Part shown: piece by piece, positions 1 to 10,629 of the stretch
Numbering within the stretch: the stretch's first letter is position 1
Layout: every line of letters begins with the position of its first letter
Source of the DNA: Toxonevra muliebris
Taxonomy: Eukaryota > Arthropoda > Insecta > Diptera > Pallopteridae
Direction: 5' to 3'
NCBI GenBank assembly: GCA_963691655.1
Contig: OY829326.1
Coordinates: 75,881,235 to 75,945,234, forward strand
Length of the DNA stretch: 64,000 nt
Translations under genes and position numbers: made by a program
The notes under the pieces: generated by a model
The model's input: only the letters and a program-made list of their open reading frames with translations
What the model was told of the DNA's origin: nothing
Database searches by the model: none

Positions 1-3000
1 TACCTTGAAGAGGAAAGTGACATTACAGAGCATAATCGCTGTTATTGTTCATCCTTCGCACGATTAGGAGACGCCTGCTGAGTGGTGATGCCTTGAAGAT
101 GAGCTCTGCTCATTATTTTCTTCTACCTTAACTTCTATAGGTTTGGGAAGGGGGCGTGTAATTTTTCCTCTTCTCAAATCTTTTCCAAATGAAGTTCTGT
201 ATCTGTCATATCAGCTTTACATGAAGCTTAAGCCTAATTTCTTTTATCCTTTTACCATCAAAATGTTTTTTTGCGTATTTTTCTTAACCCTCTAACCCGC
301 AAGGTTGAAATAATAATAAAACACCAGAATTTCCAGTTAATACTGATAAAAGAAAAAAATAATTTTTTGATTAGTTTTTGAGTTTAGCAGTTAGGTGAGA
401 AAAACGAAAGGTTGCCCTGATGCGGCCTTGCGGGTTTAAGCCAAAAAATAAAGATATATTTGGGCAATTCACAAGGTGTCTTATTTGGTGTCGTATCCTC
501 TCATTTGTCATAAATTCTCGTTTTTCATACAAAATTATACGAAATTATGATTATATTAGGATTATACGACAGTATATCAGAGGACTTAGAAATATTTTTT
601 TTTGGATTTTTGTAAAAAAATATTATGCGCGATAATTTTTCATCACAAAACAAAACTTTGTACACATAAAAATATCTATAAACAACAATCGTGTGATTGC
701 AGAAAGTGCAAACCGACCACAAATTGTGTGTTTATTCTTTCTTCAGGTCTGCCAATTAATTAAAAAAAATATAAATTTGCACTTGTCCAGTGCCCTGAGG
801 CAGCCTTACGAGTTAGAGGGTTAAATTTTAATCGAGATCACACCCTCTTCCGATAACTTTTCAATCCACTTTTCTTGAAAGCAATAGTTAATAAAAAAGT
901 TTCCATTTAAAATTAGTAATCCAAGGTCTTCAATTTCAGCCGTGATTCAATGCAATTAAAGATTCATCAATGGATTTTTTACGCCGTTGTAAAGTGTTAC
1001 CGTTTCCTGTCCCAACCTAGTCCCCCTCCAGAGTTATGGGGCATACTGGTCAATTCTAGCTTTTTTCACAGAAAGTTTTTCATTTCAGTAACTTGAATTT
1101 CAAATACACGTCGGTGCACTAAAAGCAAACCGAACTGCTTAGCTCTAAGAACTCGCTTAGTATGAATGCAAAGCACGTGACATGGCGTACTTTAGATGCA
1201 ATCTGCGACGGTAAGCTTGCTGCTGTGTGCAACTAAAGAAGTTCTTTTTTTTCAAAAATAAAATTTTTAAAATAATAAAATCACAAAGCAGAAAAAATTT
1301 GTATGCAAGGGTGGTAGGTACATACCATAAGAAATGTCGATAAAACGCAATAAAAATGTGCAACAGCAACACTAGCAACAACCAGAAAAAAAACAACCTC
1401 GCAACATCACATCAAACACCAACACAATGTTGGCCAACGTCCTTGCAAAAAATGTAAAGAAATAACAAGGACATACACAAAACAACAACAGCGACTGTAA
1501 ACCCGACCACGACAACGCGAATACCAAATAAAATAAAAATCAAAGCTTTCTGCTTTCTATATGCGAGTACAACAAGAAAAACAATAACAACAACAACACG
1601 AATATCATTTGCCTGCCGTCTCTCTGCTGGCCGTTGTACTATTTACCGCACAAGCTGCTGATTCTGCGGCACCATAAAAATCCCATAAAAAAAATTAAAT
1701 AAAAAATCTCTCTAAAAAAACCCAAAAAAAAAAAAAACAGTTGGTAAAAACAAAGCACAAACGCAAACAAAAAAATAGAAATGCCGCAGAAGCAAAAATG
1801 CGGTATGCATTCCATAACAAAAAGCAAATGAACGCACAGCATCGCACCGTGCTGCAAAGTGATCAAATGAGGAGTACGTTGGATACATGAAAGTAATCCA
1901 GATGAAAACATTTCCATACTTTTCCTTTTGCCACTCTCCTGGTGTGTTTCTCTATGTGCCCCATGGCAATGAGAGGAATACACCGATGATGGATGGGTGT
2001 GTCGGTGGCTAGTGGCATGGAGTGAAGTAGTGGAATGCAATGCGTGAGCTGAGTGCAAAAGGATACGTGCTGATGCTGTTGCAACGACTTGTCGTTATTT
2101 TTTGCGGATTAAAGGATGCTGCTCCTGTTTGCTCTTCCATTGTTTTTATTCTATTTTTTAATCGCATTGGTTTTTGCACTTTGCGTACATAAGTTCACAA
2201 TTTTGTATAAGCATACGAATAGTTTTTGTTGTTGTTACGTTCACCAGCAAGTCGTAAAAACCAAAGATTAATTATACACACTTTTTTTTTTTCTTTTATA
2301 AGTGTTTTTATATTTTTAATTGAAGTGCGCTTTTAGGCGCTTCATAGCATTAATTAAAAATCGTATTTAATGTATATAGCCACGTGCTGCTTTTAGTTTT
2401 GATACACGCTAAGCACATGTATTTTTGTTTCTGATATGTCTCCAAACAAATTTTTATTGAGATTCACTACAGAGAAACCCAAAGACGTGCCATGTTAGTC
2501 TTTGGGGAAAAGTGGGATAATCATTAAAGTGCGTTATGAAAAAGAGTTGTTGTTGTACACCTCTGAAGAGAAACCTCTGTTAATCTTATGATGATCCCCA
2601 AAATATTTCAGCTCTAGCGATGACTGTTTGTGATTTGAAATCTTGAAAAAACATCTAAAAATCGACTTCTGTACGCGGAAAATTTTTTGGTAAGCTACTA
2701 TTGGCCAATTAAAAGTTCACAAATAATAGATCCTGAAAAATTCTAGTGTTCAGGTTTTGCTAGCAGGTTCGAGATAATAAGATTTTAAGAGTTTTTTTTC
2801 AAGATAGTTCAGCTCGCGAACGTTAATCGCCAGAGCAGAAATATTTTTTGAATCATTATAAAATAAACCGATGTTCATTTTCAGAAATGTGCACTTTATT
2901 GAAATATTGAAAAACTCATAACTCCTAAACTATATTGAGTCACCACCTCGAATAAAAGACCAATGGAAAAGTAATTTAGTCTTTTATGGAACAAATGTTG

Positions 3001-3541
3001 CAAATTAAATTTTAATCAATTTATTATTATTACCTTTTCAATGGTACCCTGCGCATGCATATCGGTAGTATAATAACTGAGTTATGGACTCGAAATGGTG
3101 GATTTCCCAGATTTGGTTCACTCTGGCAACTCCAGTAAAAACAGTACCGGATTTTTTTTGTATCCCATGGGCAAAATTTGAAACAAATCTAAAATGATCA
3201 GTCAGAGATTTAGATTTTTTTGGAACGTTCAATCTGGAATTGCTGAGAAGTACCCCTTTCTCCATCCTAAGAGTAATAACCAGACCGTTATTGTGATTGA
3301 TAGAAGGTTCCAAAAAGTGCAAATAACATGAGTTATTTTAAAGTAGCTCACTGTGATTCACTATGACTTAAACGGACTGATTTATAAAACAGTTTTTATA
3401 TCATCTTTATTGCGTTAGAGGTGGAATTCTCAGAGCTTTATTGGTCGCCATTTGCACATGCGTCATTTTCTATTCTTAATATGCAACTCCAAATTTCACT
3501 ACAACTCTCTTCTTTTTGTTTTTTTTTGTTGTCATTTACAG
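1..3541 (+). other. Non-coding DNA, probable intron of the Iroquois gene
   Basis: No convincing coding exon is visible before the splice acceptor at 3540-3541. The stretch holds CAACAA-type runs near 1370-1600, A/T runs and a piggyBac-type MITE (288-820). The homeodomain exon begins in the middle of a codon, so at least one coding exon lies upstream, most likely before this window. Short open frames here, such as the one near 1639-2084 on the minus strand, have no recognisable motif. Confidence 0.6.
288..820. mobile_element. piggyBac-type MITE with TTAA target duplication
   Basis: The 533-bp element is bounded by TTAA at 284-287 and 821-824. Its terminal inverted repeats are CCCTCTAACCCGCAAGG on the left and CCCTCTAACTCGTAAGG when the right end is reverse-complemented (15 of 17 match). 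A third, internal copy of the end sequence lies at about 409-436, in the orientation of the right end. No transposase frame is present, so it is non-autonomous. TTAA duplication with CCC-starting ends is the hallmark of the piggyBac superfamily; assignment to a family is not possible from the sequence alone. Confidence 0.8.
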
Positions 3542-3933
3542 TTACGGTGCTAGTTACGATCTTGCAGCTCGACGCAAGAATGCAACACGTGAATCAACAG
3601 CGACGCTAAAGGCATGGCTCAATGAGCATAAAAAAAATCCGTATCCCACAAAAGGTGAAAAGATTATGTTGGCCATCATAACGAAGATGACACTGACACA
3701 AGTTTCGACATGGTTTGCTAATGCGCGTCGCCGATTGAAAAAGGAGAATAAAATGACCTGGGAACCGAAAAATCGAACTGATGACGATGATGACGCAATG
3801 GTGTCAGACGATGAGAAAGAGAAGGAAGACCTTGAGCCAGATAAGACAGCACATACCGGAAGTGCTGGTATGAGCAGAACAATTGGGATGGGAGGTGGAA
3901 TGAGTGTCGGCGGCGGTGGAGATCGTCGAAAAG
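3542..3933 (+). CDS. mirr: Iroquois homeodomain exon (mirror-like transcription factor, internal exon)
   Basis: The exon follows a pyrimidine-rich acceptor (TTTACAG, AG at 3540-3541) and ends at a GTAAGT donor (3934). It encodes a complete TALE-class homeodomain, about 3570-3749. The three-residue loop extension is PYP (3639-3647), and the recognition helix carries WFANARRR (from 3711). An acidic stretch rich in D and E follows (about 3770-3850), as in Iroquois proteins. The family (araucan, caupolican and mirror in flies; Irx in vertebrates) encodes nuclear transcription factors that pattern eye, wing and neural tissue. From remembered family sequences the flanks, including [20 protein letters not shown], look closer to mirror than to araucan or caupolican; that choice is an inference. 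The N-terminal exons are not in the window. The exon ends on the first base of a codon, and the next exon completes GAT (Asp). Confidence 0.9.
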
Positions 3934-3997
3934 GTAAGTTGGTTATAATGACCGATTGATTGTGCTTTCGTATCCTTTACCTTTGCACTTGTTTTAG
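3934..3997 (+). other. 64-bp intron between the Iroquois exons
   Basis: It begins GTAAGTTGG and ends CTTGTTTTAG at 3997. Removing it joins a codon split after its first base and keeps the frame open for more than 390 further codons. The size is typical of short fly introns. Confidence 0.9.
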
Positions 3998-5286
3998 ATC
4001 ACGATAAAGATGAAGACGATCTCACTGATGAGGAGCAAAAGCCTTTAGGCCATCCTAGCGATATGCGCAGCGGAAGTCTTGCTTTCCCCGGTGCTGCTAG
4101 TTATGGAGGGAATCATCCGCATGGTTATCACCCATATCATCAACATCCGGCTTATTATCAACATCAGCAAGCAATGCTTGCCGCTAGCTATCATTCAAGT
4201 AATAGCGGCGGTGGCAGCGGCAACAATGTCAATAATAACCTCAACAATATACACAAGAATGAAAATAACGATCCAAAAAACCAGTTGAGCCGGGACTGTG
4301 GCGTGCCGATTCCAGCAACCAAGCCCAAAATTTGGAGTTTGGCCGACACAGTCGCCTGCAAGACCCCACCACCAATAGCGGTAGCAGCAGCATCATTCAT
4401 GGGCCAGGGACAGCAGCAGCAAGATCAGCAACAGCATCCACATATGAGCGGCAATCACAATTCCATACAGCTTATGCAGCAACAACAGCAGCAGCAGCAG
4501 CAGCCGCCGCCGCATCACATGGCACAAATGCAGCAACAACATATGATGAGCAATTTCGCCGCAATGCCTTATTCACGGGCGCCTACCACGGCTTACGGGG
4601 GTTTTCTAGGAGCTACAGCGCAGCAGCTGCATACTACGAACAATATCCCACCTTACAACAATATCAGCAACAGCAGCAGCAGCCACAACAACAGCACCAG
4701 CACCATCATCAATCACAGCAACAGCAGCAGCAGCAACAACAGCGGCACCAATACACCTACCATCCCTATTACAATAAATCCTTTGACCCAACAGCAACAC
4801 CACCTGCAGCAGCAGCTGCATCCAACTACACGACAGACACACCATCATCATCCGGCGCACGCAGCCGGTCAGCGGACGGCGATGGGGTTTCCCGAAGCCC
4901 AACCAGATACTCCACCCCAAACTCCACCGAATATGAAAGTGCAGAGCGTGGCAGCGAATCTATTGTTTACCGCTTCACAAGCCCCTACGATCGCTACTTG
5001 TCGCAGCAGTAATAACAACATCAACTACGGCATCGGAAGCAGCTCACATTCTTACGCCATGAACTACTCTACACGCTACAGTGAATATTCTCCAAGAGAC
5101 GAGAGCTCAAGCGGTGGCAGCAGTTGCAGCTCGGAATCACCCACGCATCTGCAACACAATGAGGCAACAACATTTAAGCCACTATTCAAGAGGTTAGTAC
5201 GCTCTTCAAATCAATCTATCCATTTTCACAGTCTTATACCTTACAGCCAACAACAAACAATCGCTGGTTTTGTGCCTCCTGTTTAA
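3998..5286 (+). CDS. mirr: Iroquois C-terminal exon with IRO box and low-complexity tracts
   Basis: It continues the homeodomain frame as DHDKDEDDLTDEEQKPLG. Visible motifs in order: a His/Tyr-rich stretch (HPYHQHPAYYQ, about 4120-4165); Asn/Gly/Ser runs; RDCGVPIPATKPKIWSLADT (about 4291-4350), whose KPKIWS at 4321-4338 is the conserved IRO box; a Gln tract (about 4470-4500) then Pro/His; Ser/Asn runs (4660-4750); GFPEAQPDTPPQTPPNMK (from about 4883); and HNEATTFKPLFKR near 5155-5192. There is a good donor at 5193 (AAGAG/GTTAGT), so coding may leave this exon for a downstream exon. If it is not spliced, the frame continues 31 codons to a stop at 5284-5286. Both ends may be used. The CAG-rich part also leaves a second frame open (4332-5012), judged a shadow of the repeats. 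Confidence 0.85.
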
Positions 5287-5720
5287 AGCATGCAACTTTA
5301 AAATGCAACATTGCGTTACTTCAACTTTTCGCCAATAAGGTACGATACCAACTTCTCAATTCAAGCCAAGTTTTAAAATGATTTCATAAATTTTGATTTT
5401 CTTATTTAATTTCTCTTAGCTAATAATGGCGGATGGGCTTTGTGCAAATACAAGAAAATTAGTTTATAAATACATAGATATTGTTATCATGAAATAAAAA
5501 GTAAATAAATAAATAGATTAATATATAAGAATCTTTTTAACTGTGATACATTTTACATTGTTAGATTTAAAATGATGCAAAAATTGCGTATGTATGTGCA
5601 AATATATATTTAAAATAATAAAAAATTCGTCTTAGTTTAAAATATCAATGGAAATAAATAAAATCTTCATTATAAATAAGAATATTGATTGGTCTTTTAT
5701 TTTGATTATGAAGCAATGAT
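5287..5720 (+). other. Probable 3' UTR and poly(A) region of the Iroquois gene
   Basis: AT-rich sequence after the stop contains several AATAAA hexamers (5493-5513 and 5653-5662), suitable for 3'-end formation if the long terminal exon is not spliced at 5193. Nothing coding is seen. Confidence 0.5.
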
Positions 5721-6380
5721 ATCATCATAATGACAATAAAGTTGCGACCTGCAGGCTCTCAAAGCCTTTCATCAGTGATAGAAAGAGGTAAGCCTACGTT
5801 GAGCCAGAGGAACAGGCAGCTGATCGGAAGCTTGCTTGGCGTAAGAAATTCCAGCTGATGTATTTGCTAATGCAACACGAAATCCCAGATGTAAAGATAC
5901 AATATCTTTGAAATCACAGCTCGCCCTAGGCTTCCTTTTACATTTAAAACACAACTCTGAAACTTATTTCGCCATATACTGTTAGCAAATGCAAATCACA
6001 TTCCTAACTGAGTTGTATCCCATTTAATGTTTCCATACGTAGGTCAAATTTCTCACTGCAGTATCCGGAGTTGTGAATCTATACATTTATTAGTGTAAGT
6101 ACATCCGAATTCCAGAAGATCCAAATTATCAGATTTTAAATCGATTAAGCCAATTCCAAAATATTAGCGTCGGAAGTTTTTTAAAATTCGCTCATCGAAC
6201 AAAGCATTGCATCGTTGTAAAAACCATTGCTTTTTTTATATTCCTTGGTTTATTTATATACATTTATATTAATTTTACAAATTTAAATAAGAAAAATAAT
6301 ATAAAAGCAATGCACAGCTCCTAATTGGAGCATAGGGCGACAACTAGTTCTCTCCACTGACTTCTATCCAATGCTATTTT
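5721..6380. other. No gene seen
   Basis: AT-rich DNA without a recognisable exon. The last part, from about 6300, may already be the 3' untranslated end of the retrotransposon that follows, because it runs directly into its reading frame on the minus strand. Confidence 0.5.
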
Positions 6381-7510
6381 ACGGATTTATCCCCAGGAGC
6401 CCAAAGACGCGCATTCGGAGTGTACCGTTCTCAGCCAAGTATTACGGGGTCTTTGGCGGCTGCCTTGAGGGTTCCACTCATGTGCCATCTTAGCGATGTC
6501 CCCCTCCGGCTTACGCAGCGTGTGGCCAATCCAGCACCATTTTCTCTTCTTTATCTGTGCTATTGGCAAGAGTTAGGAGGTCTTCGTTTGAGATGATGTG
6601 CGGCCAGAAAACTTGAGACAGAATTTGCAAACACTTTTTACGAAGACTTGAACTTTTCTACAAATCCTGTCTGAAACTTTCCAAATCTCCGCAGCGTAAA
6701 GTAGGATTGGCTTGATACTGCTGTTAAAAACACGTAATTTTGTGTTAAGCAATGATGCCCGCGACCGCCATATTTTGCCAAATTTGTTGAATGCAGTCCG
6801 CGCTTTGCGGATCCTCGACATCACGTCAGCATCCGTTCCTCGTCTACGGCTACTATACCTAAATAACAGAATTGGGCTACATCCTGGATTGTGACGGATG
6901 CTTCGTCTATGTTAACGTTGAGTAGTTCTAGCTTTGATGTTTGCACTCTCATGAGCTTGGTTTTAGCCATTTTGATTTTGAACCCAACGCTGTCTGCGAT
7001 GTCAATAAGGGTTTCCAGTTTTGCCTTAGTACCCACTAATTGGTGTGACATAAAGCAGATGTCGTCTACATAATCCAGATAGTTTAATTTCTGGAAAGGC
7101 CTCCATTGAATTCCATCTGGTGCTCTAAGGTTTGGGGTTATTAGAACACTATCAAAAACGGTTATGAAGAGCAGCGAAGACAATACGCAACCTTGACGAA
7201 CCCCTCTATTGATGGTGAAAGCTTCGCTATTTTTTCCTTTGAAGCGGACACTGCATTTAGCGTTTGTATACAGGCCCTGTATAAGATGCACTAGTTTATC
7301 CGGTATTCCATGATTTCTTACAGTAGCCCAAATGGCATTTCTGTTAATTTTATCGAACGCCCTTTCGAAGTCAATAAATAGGAGGAAGAGGGTAGATCTC
7401 CACTACGCTAACTACTCGATGATTATTCGCAGCGTGTTTGTATGGTCAACACAAGAGCGTTGTGGGCGGAAGCCATTCTACTCTGTTTTCAGTTGGTTGT
7501 TTAAAATTAT
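6381..7510 (-). mobile_element. Non-LTR retrotransposon fragment, reverse transcriptase (RTE-like)
   Basis: Read on the minus strand, a decayed reverse transcriptase runs from about 7510 to 6388 in three frames. The parts in order are: FERAFDKINRNAIW-type finger sequence near 7330-7380; RGVRQGCVLSSLLF (about 7200); the catalytic box as YVDD instead of the usual YADD (about 7065); the thumb (KLRVFNSSIKPILLYAAEIW, about 6700-6745); and the C-terminal KKRKWCWIGHTLRKPEGD (about 6500-6550). The 5' part with the endonuclease is missing, so the copy is truncated as well as frame-shifted. The WIGHTLRKP tail suggests an RTE-type clade; that placement is tentative. Confidence 0.85.
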
Positions 7511-8755
7511 TGCTTAAGCGAGAGTAAATGAGAGAGAGAAAAGACATGAGTAACGGTATCTCTGAGAATTATCTAACGATCAAACCCCAAGTTTGGTTCT
7601 CATTTGTTTGGTTCTCATTTGATATTTGTTTTTTCATAAAGAGATTTCTTCCGCAAAAAAATAACCCCAGTTACTGGGGCCTTACCGACTAGTATAATCA
7701 GTGTTGCCAGAATTTTTTTTACAAAACGTACAAAACAACTTTGAAAAGCGTCATTTGATCGTTCAAATCGTCATTTTACGTAACAAAACAAAAACATGAT
7801 TAAAAAGGTATTTTTATTAATTTCAAAATATATTAATTTATTTAATTTTTTGCTGCTATTACAAGTTTTAAATTTATGTATCTTTTATAATTGGACTAGA
7901 CCCGCTTTACCTTAAAAGTAAGTTGCATATTTGGCAAAAACCTGCATGCTTTTCATCCTATTATTTTATTTTTTGCAGCCATGTTTTCAACTTTCGATCC
8001 TTTAGCCAGGAATCACAAAAGCTGTGAACACATTTTTACAAATATAACGATGCAATATTTTAAATTACCTAGTATTTCTTCTGGTGTTCGAGTTTCAAAA
8101 AATCGATTATTTTTTTAAATATATTTCAAAAGTACAATATTTTGAGAGCGTACTGTTTGAGACCAAAATTCAAAATAATAACGAAGTTATAGCAAATAGT
8201 CGAGAGTTTTAAAGCGTTTTTCTCAAAACAACTTATTTTTGATTCGTCCAAGGGTCTAAAAGAATACAATTGGGCTGAAATTTTAATATGTTAAACTACA
8301 CGCCAATGGCTCTCGCAGGTAACAGAATTATTTATTTTTAATCATTTCCTATTTTTTACCCCATTTTTCAACATTTTACCCCATAACTTCAAATAACGAA
8401 ATTAACATGAACTTAAGTCATGACTTTGAAAAATTAACATCTAGATTTAATTTTCATAGTCTCTTAAAAACTATCATGAACTGATCGAATGGGGCCCGTT
8501 CAGAAAAAATGACACCTAGAATCATTTTCTCACAAACACACACACACTCTCATGTACTAGACTTTTATATAACGAACTGTTATGCAGACTAGCTACAATG
8601 GGGGAAAAAAACAACAACATAAGTATATAGAACGGTAGTGGTAGTTTCTTTCAATATCTCTATTCAGTGAAGATATTTGGAATCAAATCCGTAATTCTGG
8701 GTTATGATTTCAAATATTAGTAGCTTATATAGGATATTGAAAGATTAAAAACTAT
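7511..8755. other. No gene seen
   Basis: AT-rich DNA with no recognised coding sequence. A short CA run occurs near 8535-8548. Confidence 0.5.
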
Positions 8756-8760
8756 CACTA

Positions 8761-8804
8761 AGATCACTGATGAGGAATTGTGGCCCGAAACGGCAGTCTG
8801 ATTT
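8761..8804 (+). ncRNA. Hammerhead-ribozyme-like core (candidate)
   Basis: The stretch has the hammerhead layout. CTGATGA is at 8767-8773 and GAAA at 8787-8790. The next C can pair with the G of GTC (8796-8798) around a GGCA loop, giving a two-base-pair stem III. AGATCA (8761-8766) can pair with TGATTT (8799-8804) as a six-pair stem I with one G-U. Stem II is weak: only two G-C pairs are clear. Minimal hammerheads with very short stem III are known from Penelope-like elements. No such element is recognised nearby, so this could be a decayed end or chance. Confidence 0.35.
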
Positions 8805-9544
8805 GCCCGTCTCTATATACATTGTTGTTGTGATGACTACATTTGTTCATTAACCTGTTTATATATAACTTCAAATAAAAATATTTATATTTAACCGTGC
8901 CTCCTCGTCATAAAAACCGCACCACCCACTAATTTCAGGAAAATCGTTTAAAATGGGATCGAAACCTGATTTTGTGTTAGTGAATGTAAATTTCTTTTTT
9001 ATTTTCGGGAACAAAATGAACAAAATTGCGAAAGAAACTTCATACATATTTGTATGTATGTATGTATTGCCTTTTAATTAAAACAAAAATATGGAAGAAA
9101 TTTCACGTTTTTGAGGATATTAATTAAAAGTTTGTAAAAATAATAATATTTGTTATTTTTTGAAGGTGTAAACTATGATTAATTTGTTTCATGTTAGAGC
9201 CATAAGCAAAATTGTTTAGTTTGATGGTGCCTCTCTCTTAGCCTTTCTTATGGCCGTTATCTTGAATGGCATAGAGTCAACAAGCACTTTAAGGATATCA
9301 TTCGTTATTTTTTTAATACCAAACTTTTTTCAGAACTCTAACAAGGGGGTTTTTATTCTTTGGCATGTTTTGAGCAACTTTTCGTTTCATTATATGACAG
9401 AGGTGCCCTATCGAACTTAAAAAGCGCGAGCTACCTGATCATTCTCGGCAGTAAATTCTAACATCATCGAAAACATTTTTAATCTGCAAACAAATAAAAA
9501 TCAATAATCTAACTTTTTTACTATTTCTAAAGTTATCAAACATT

Positions 9545-10067
9545 AGGCATTAATTACTAACTAAACCTTGCCAATTTGGCGCGATGATATACCGCAGAAG
9601 TCGTCCGGAAAAACAACGTGATTAATGAGCTAAAGCGTACCACAATTGGCTTACAGCAATTGCTCCATAAAATTTTACCCATATTTTTGGGCGTTCACAG
9701 ACCCTTTAATATAGCTTAAAGGACTTATGACTATTTTCGCCACACAGTTATCCTTGTATTGCTCTATATCTGAGCGACGCACAAAAAATTAAGTTTAATT
9801 TGCCTGATCATATAACTTTCTCGAGTCTGCCAGAGTTCAATTGCTGTAGTTTTGAGTCCAGGCCAGGCGATTTGTTTCCATCCATTTCGTCAACAACGAC
9901 TTTTTGGGTGGTCGTCTCCCAAACAGACCGAACTTTCGTTTCTTTCTGCGTAAGGTTTCGACATTTATATTCACGTTGTAATAGCTCTTTAGCTCAGTCC
10001 TTATTGTGACTGCACTTTTGAATTGATAACATTGTTCAACAGCCAAAAATGAGCAGAGACGGGACAA
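9545..10067 (-). mobile_element. Tc1-like transposon remnant, copy A
   Basis: On the minus strand the frame at 10067-9837 reads SAVTIRTELKSYYNVNINVE then TLRRKKRKFGLFGRRPPKK, the second DNA-binding half of a Tc1-type transposase with its GRRP nuclear-localisation-type motif. Downstream (about 9780-9545) only decayed pieces of the catalytic part remain, including SYIKGSVNAQKYG near 9700. The same arrangement, with the same missing catalytic stretch, occurs inverted at 53.55-53.99 kb. This suggests a deletion derivative that spread before it decayed. Confidence 0.8.
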
Positions 10068-10358
10068 GTGTACTTAGGGTAATGGGGGGTCGCTGAGTCA
10101 GAATCCGTGGTCCGTTTTGCTCTGCTACTTCACAATTTTTTGTTATTGACATCAAACTTTTTAAAATTGAAAAAACAAAAAAATTAAAAATGCAGTTCAT
10201 ATTTTTTTTTCATCAAAACATCCATTTTAAAAAAAAAAAATTTTAGATTTTTTTAAAAAAAATTTTTTTTAATTAATTAATTTTTTGGTATTTTTGTTCA
10301 TCCTCGTTATCATCGTTTACTTTTATCTCGTTGTTAGCTTAACCCAGTAATGCCTAGC

Positions 10359-10374
10359 GGTGCCATATGGCACC
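10359..10374. repeat. Perfect 16-bp palindrome GGTGCCATATGGCACC
   Basis: The palindrome lies 16 bp after TTAACCC (10339-10345), the signature of a piggyBac-type end. It may be the end of a second piggyBac-like element whose other end is not found. Confidence 0.7.
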
Positions 10375-10489
10375 TTGTTGCTGAGCCTTTCCTGAGCCAG
10401 ATTCAAAAACAATTTTTTTCTCAAGCTACTTTCTTACTTACTTTCTCGTTTTCAAAAGTTTCCATTTGTAGAACAGTGTAATTTATGGT

Positions 10490-10625
10490 TCTCTCTCAGG
10501 TTATGCCATTTTTTCTCGTATTTGTCGTCCATAGTCTTCTTGATCCTTTTTTCCTTTGAAGCGGGTACAAATTGCCTTATTTCTGGATCAGTCCAACAGC
10601 AGTCGAATGTAGGCATCAGATTTCT
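10490..10625 (-). repeat. Block shared with the Tc1-like copy at 53.4 kb
   Basis: The reverse complement of this block matches 53414-53535 closely, for example ATCAAGAAGACTATG followed by an ACGAGAAAAAATGGCATAACC run. In copy B the block is next to the Tc1-like part. Here about 420 bp separate them, including a TTAACCC sequence and a perfect palindrome. Translation gives a Lys-rich peptide (RIKKTMDDKYEKKWHNL) that I do not recognise. Confidence 0.6.
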
Positions 10626-10629
10626 ATTT

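Noticed and set aside
1639..2084. Two overlapping His/Ser- and Phe-rich minus-strand open frames
   Set aside because: Low-complexity CA/GT-rich DNA within a probable intron; no domain, no splice context.
4332..5012. 226-codon second open frame inside the Iroquois C-terminal exon, rich in Ala, Gln and Ser
   Set aside because: It is the shifted reading of CAG/CAR-type repeats. The main frame holds all conserved Iroquois motifs, and the shadow frame has none.
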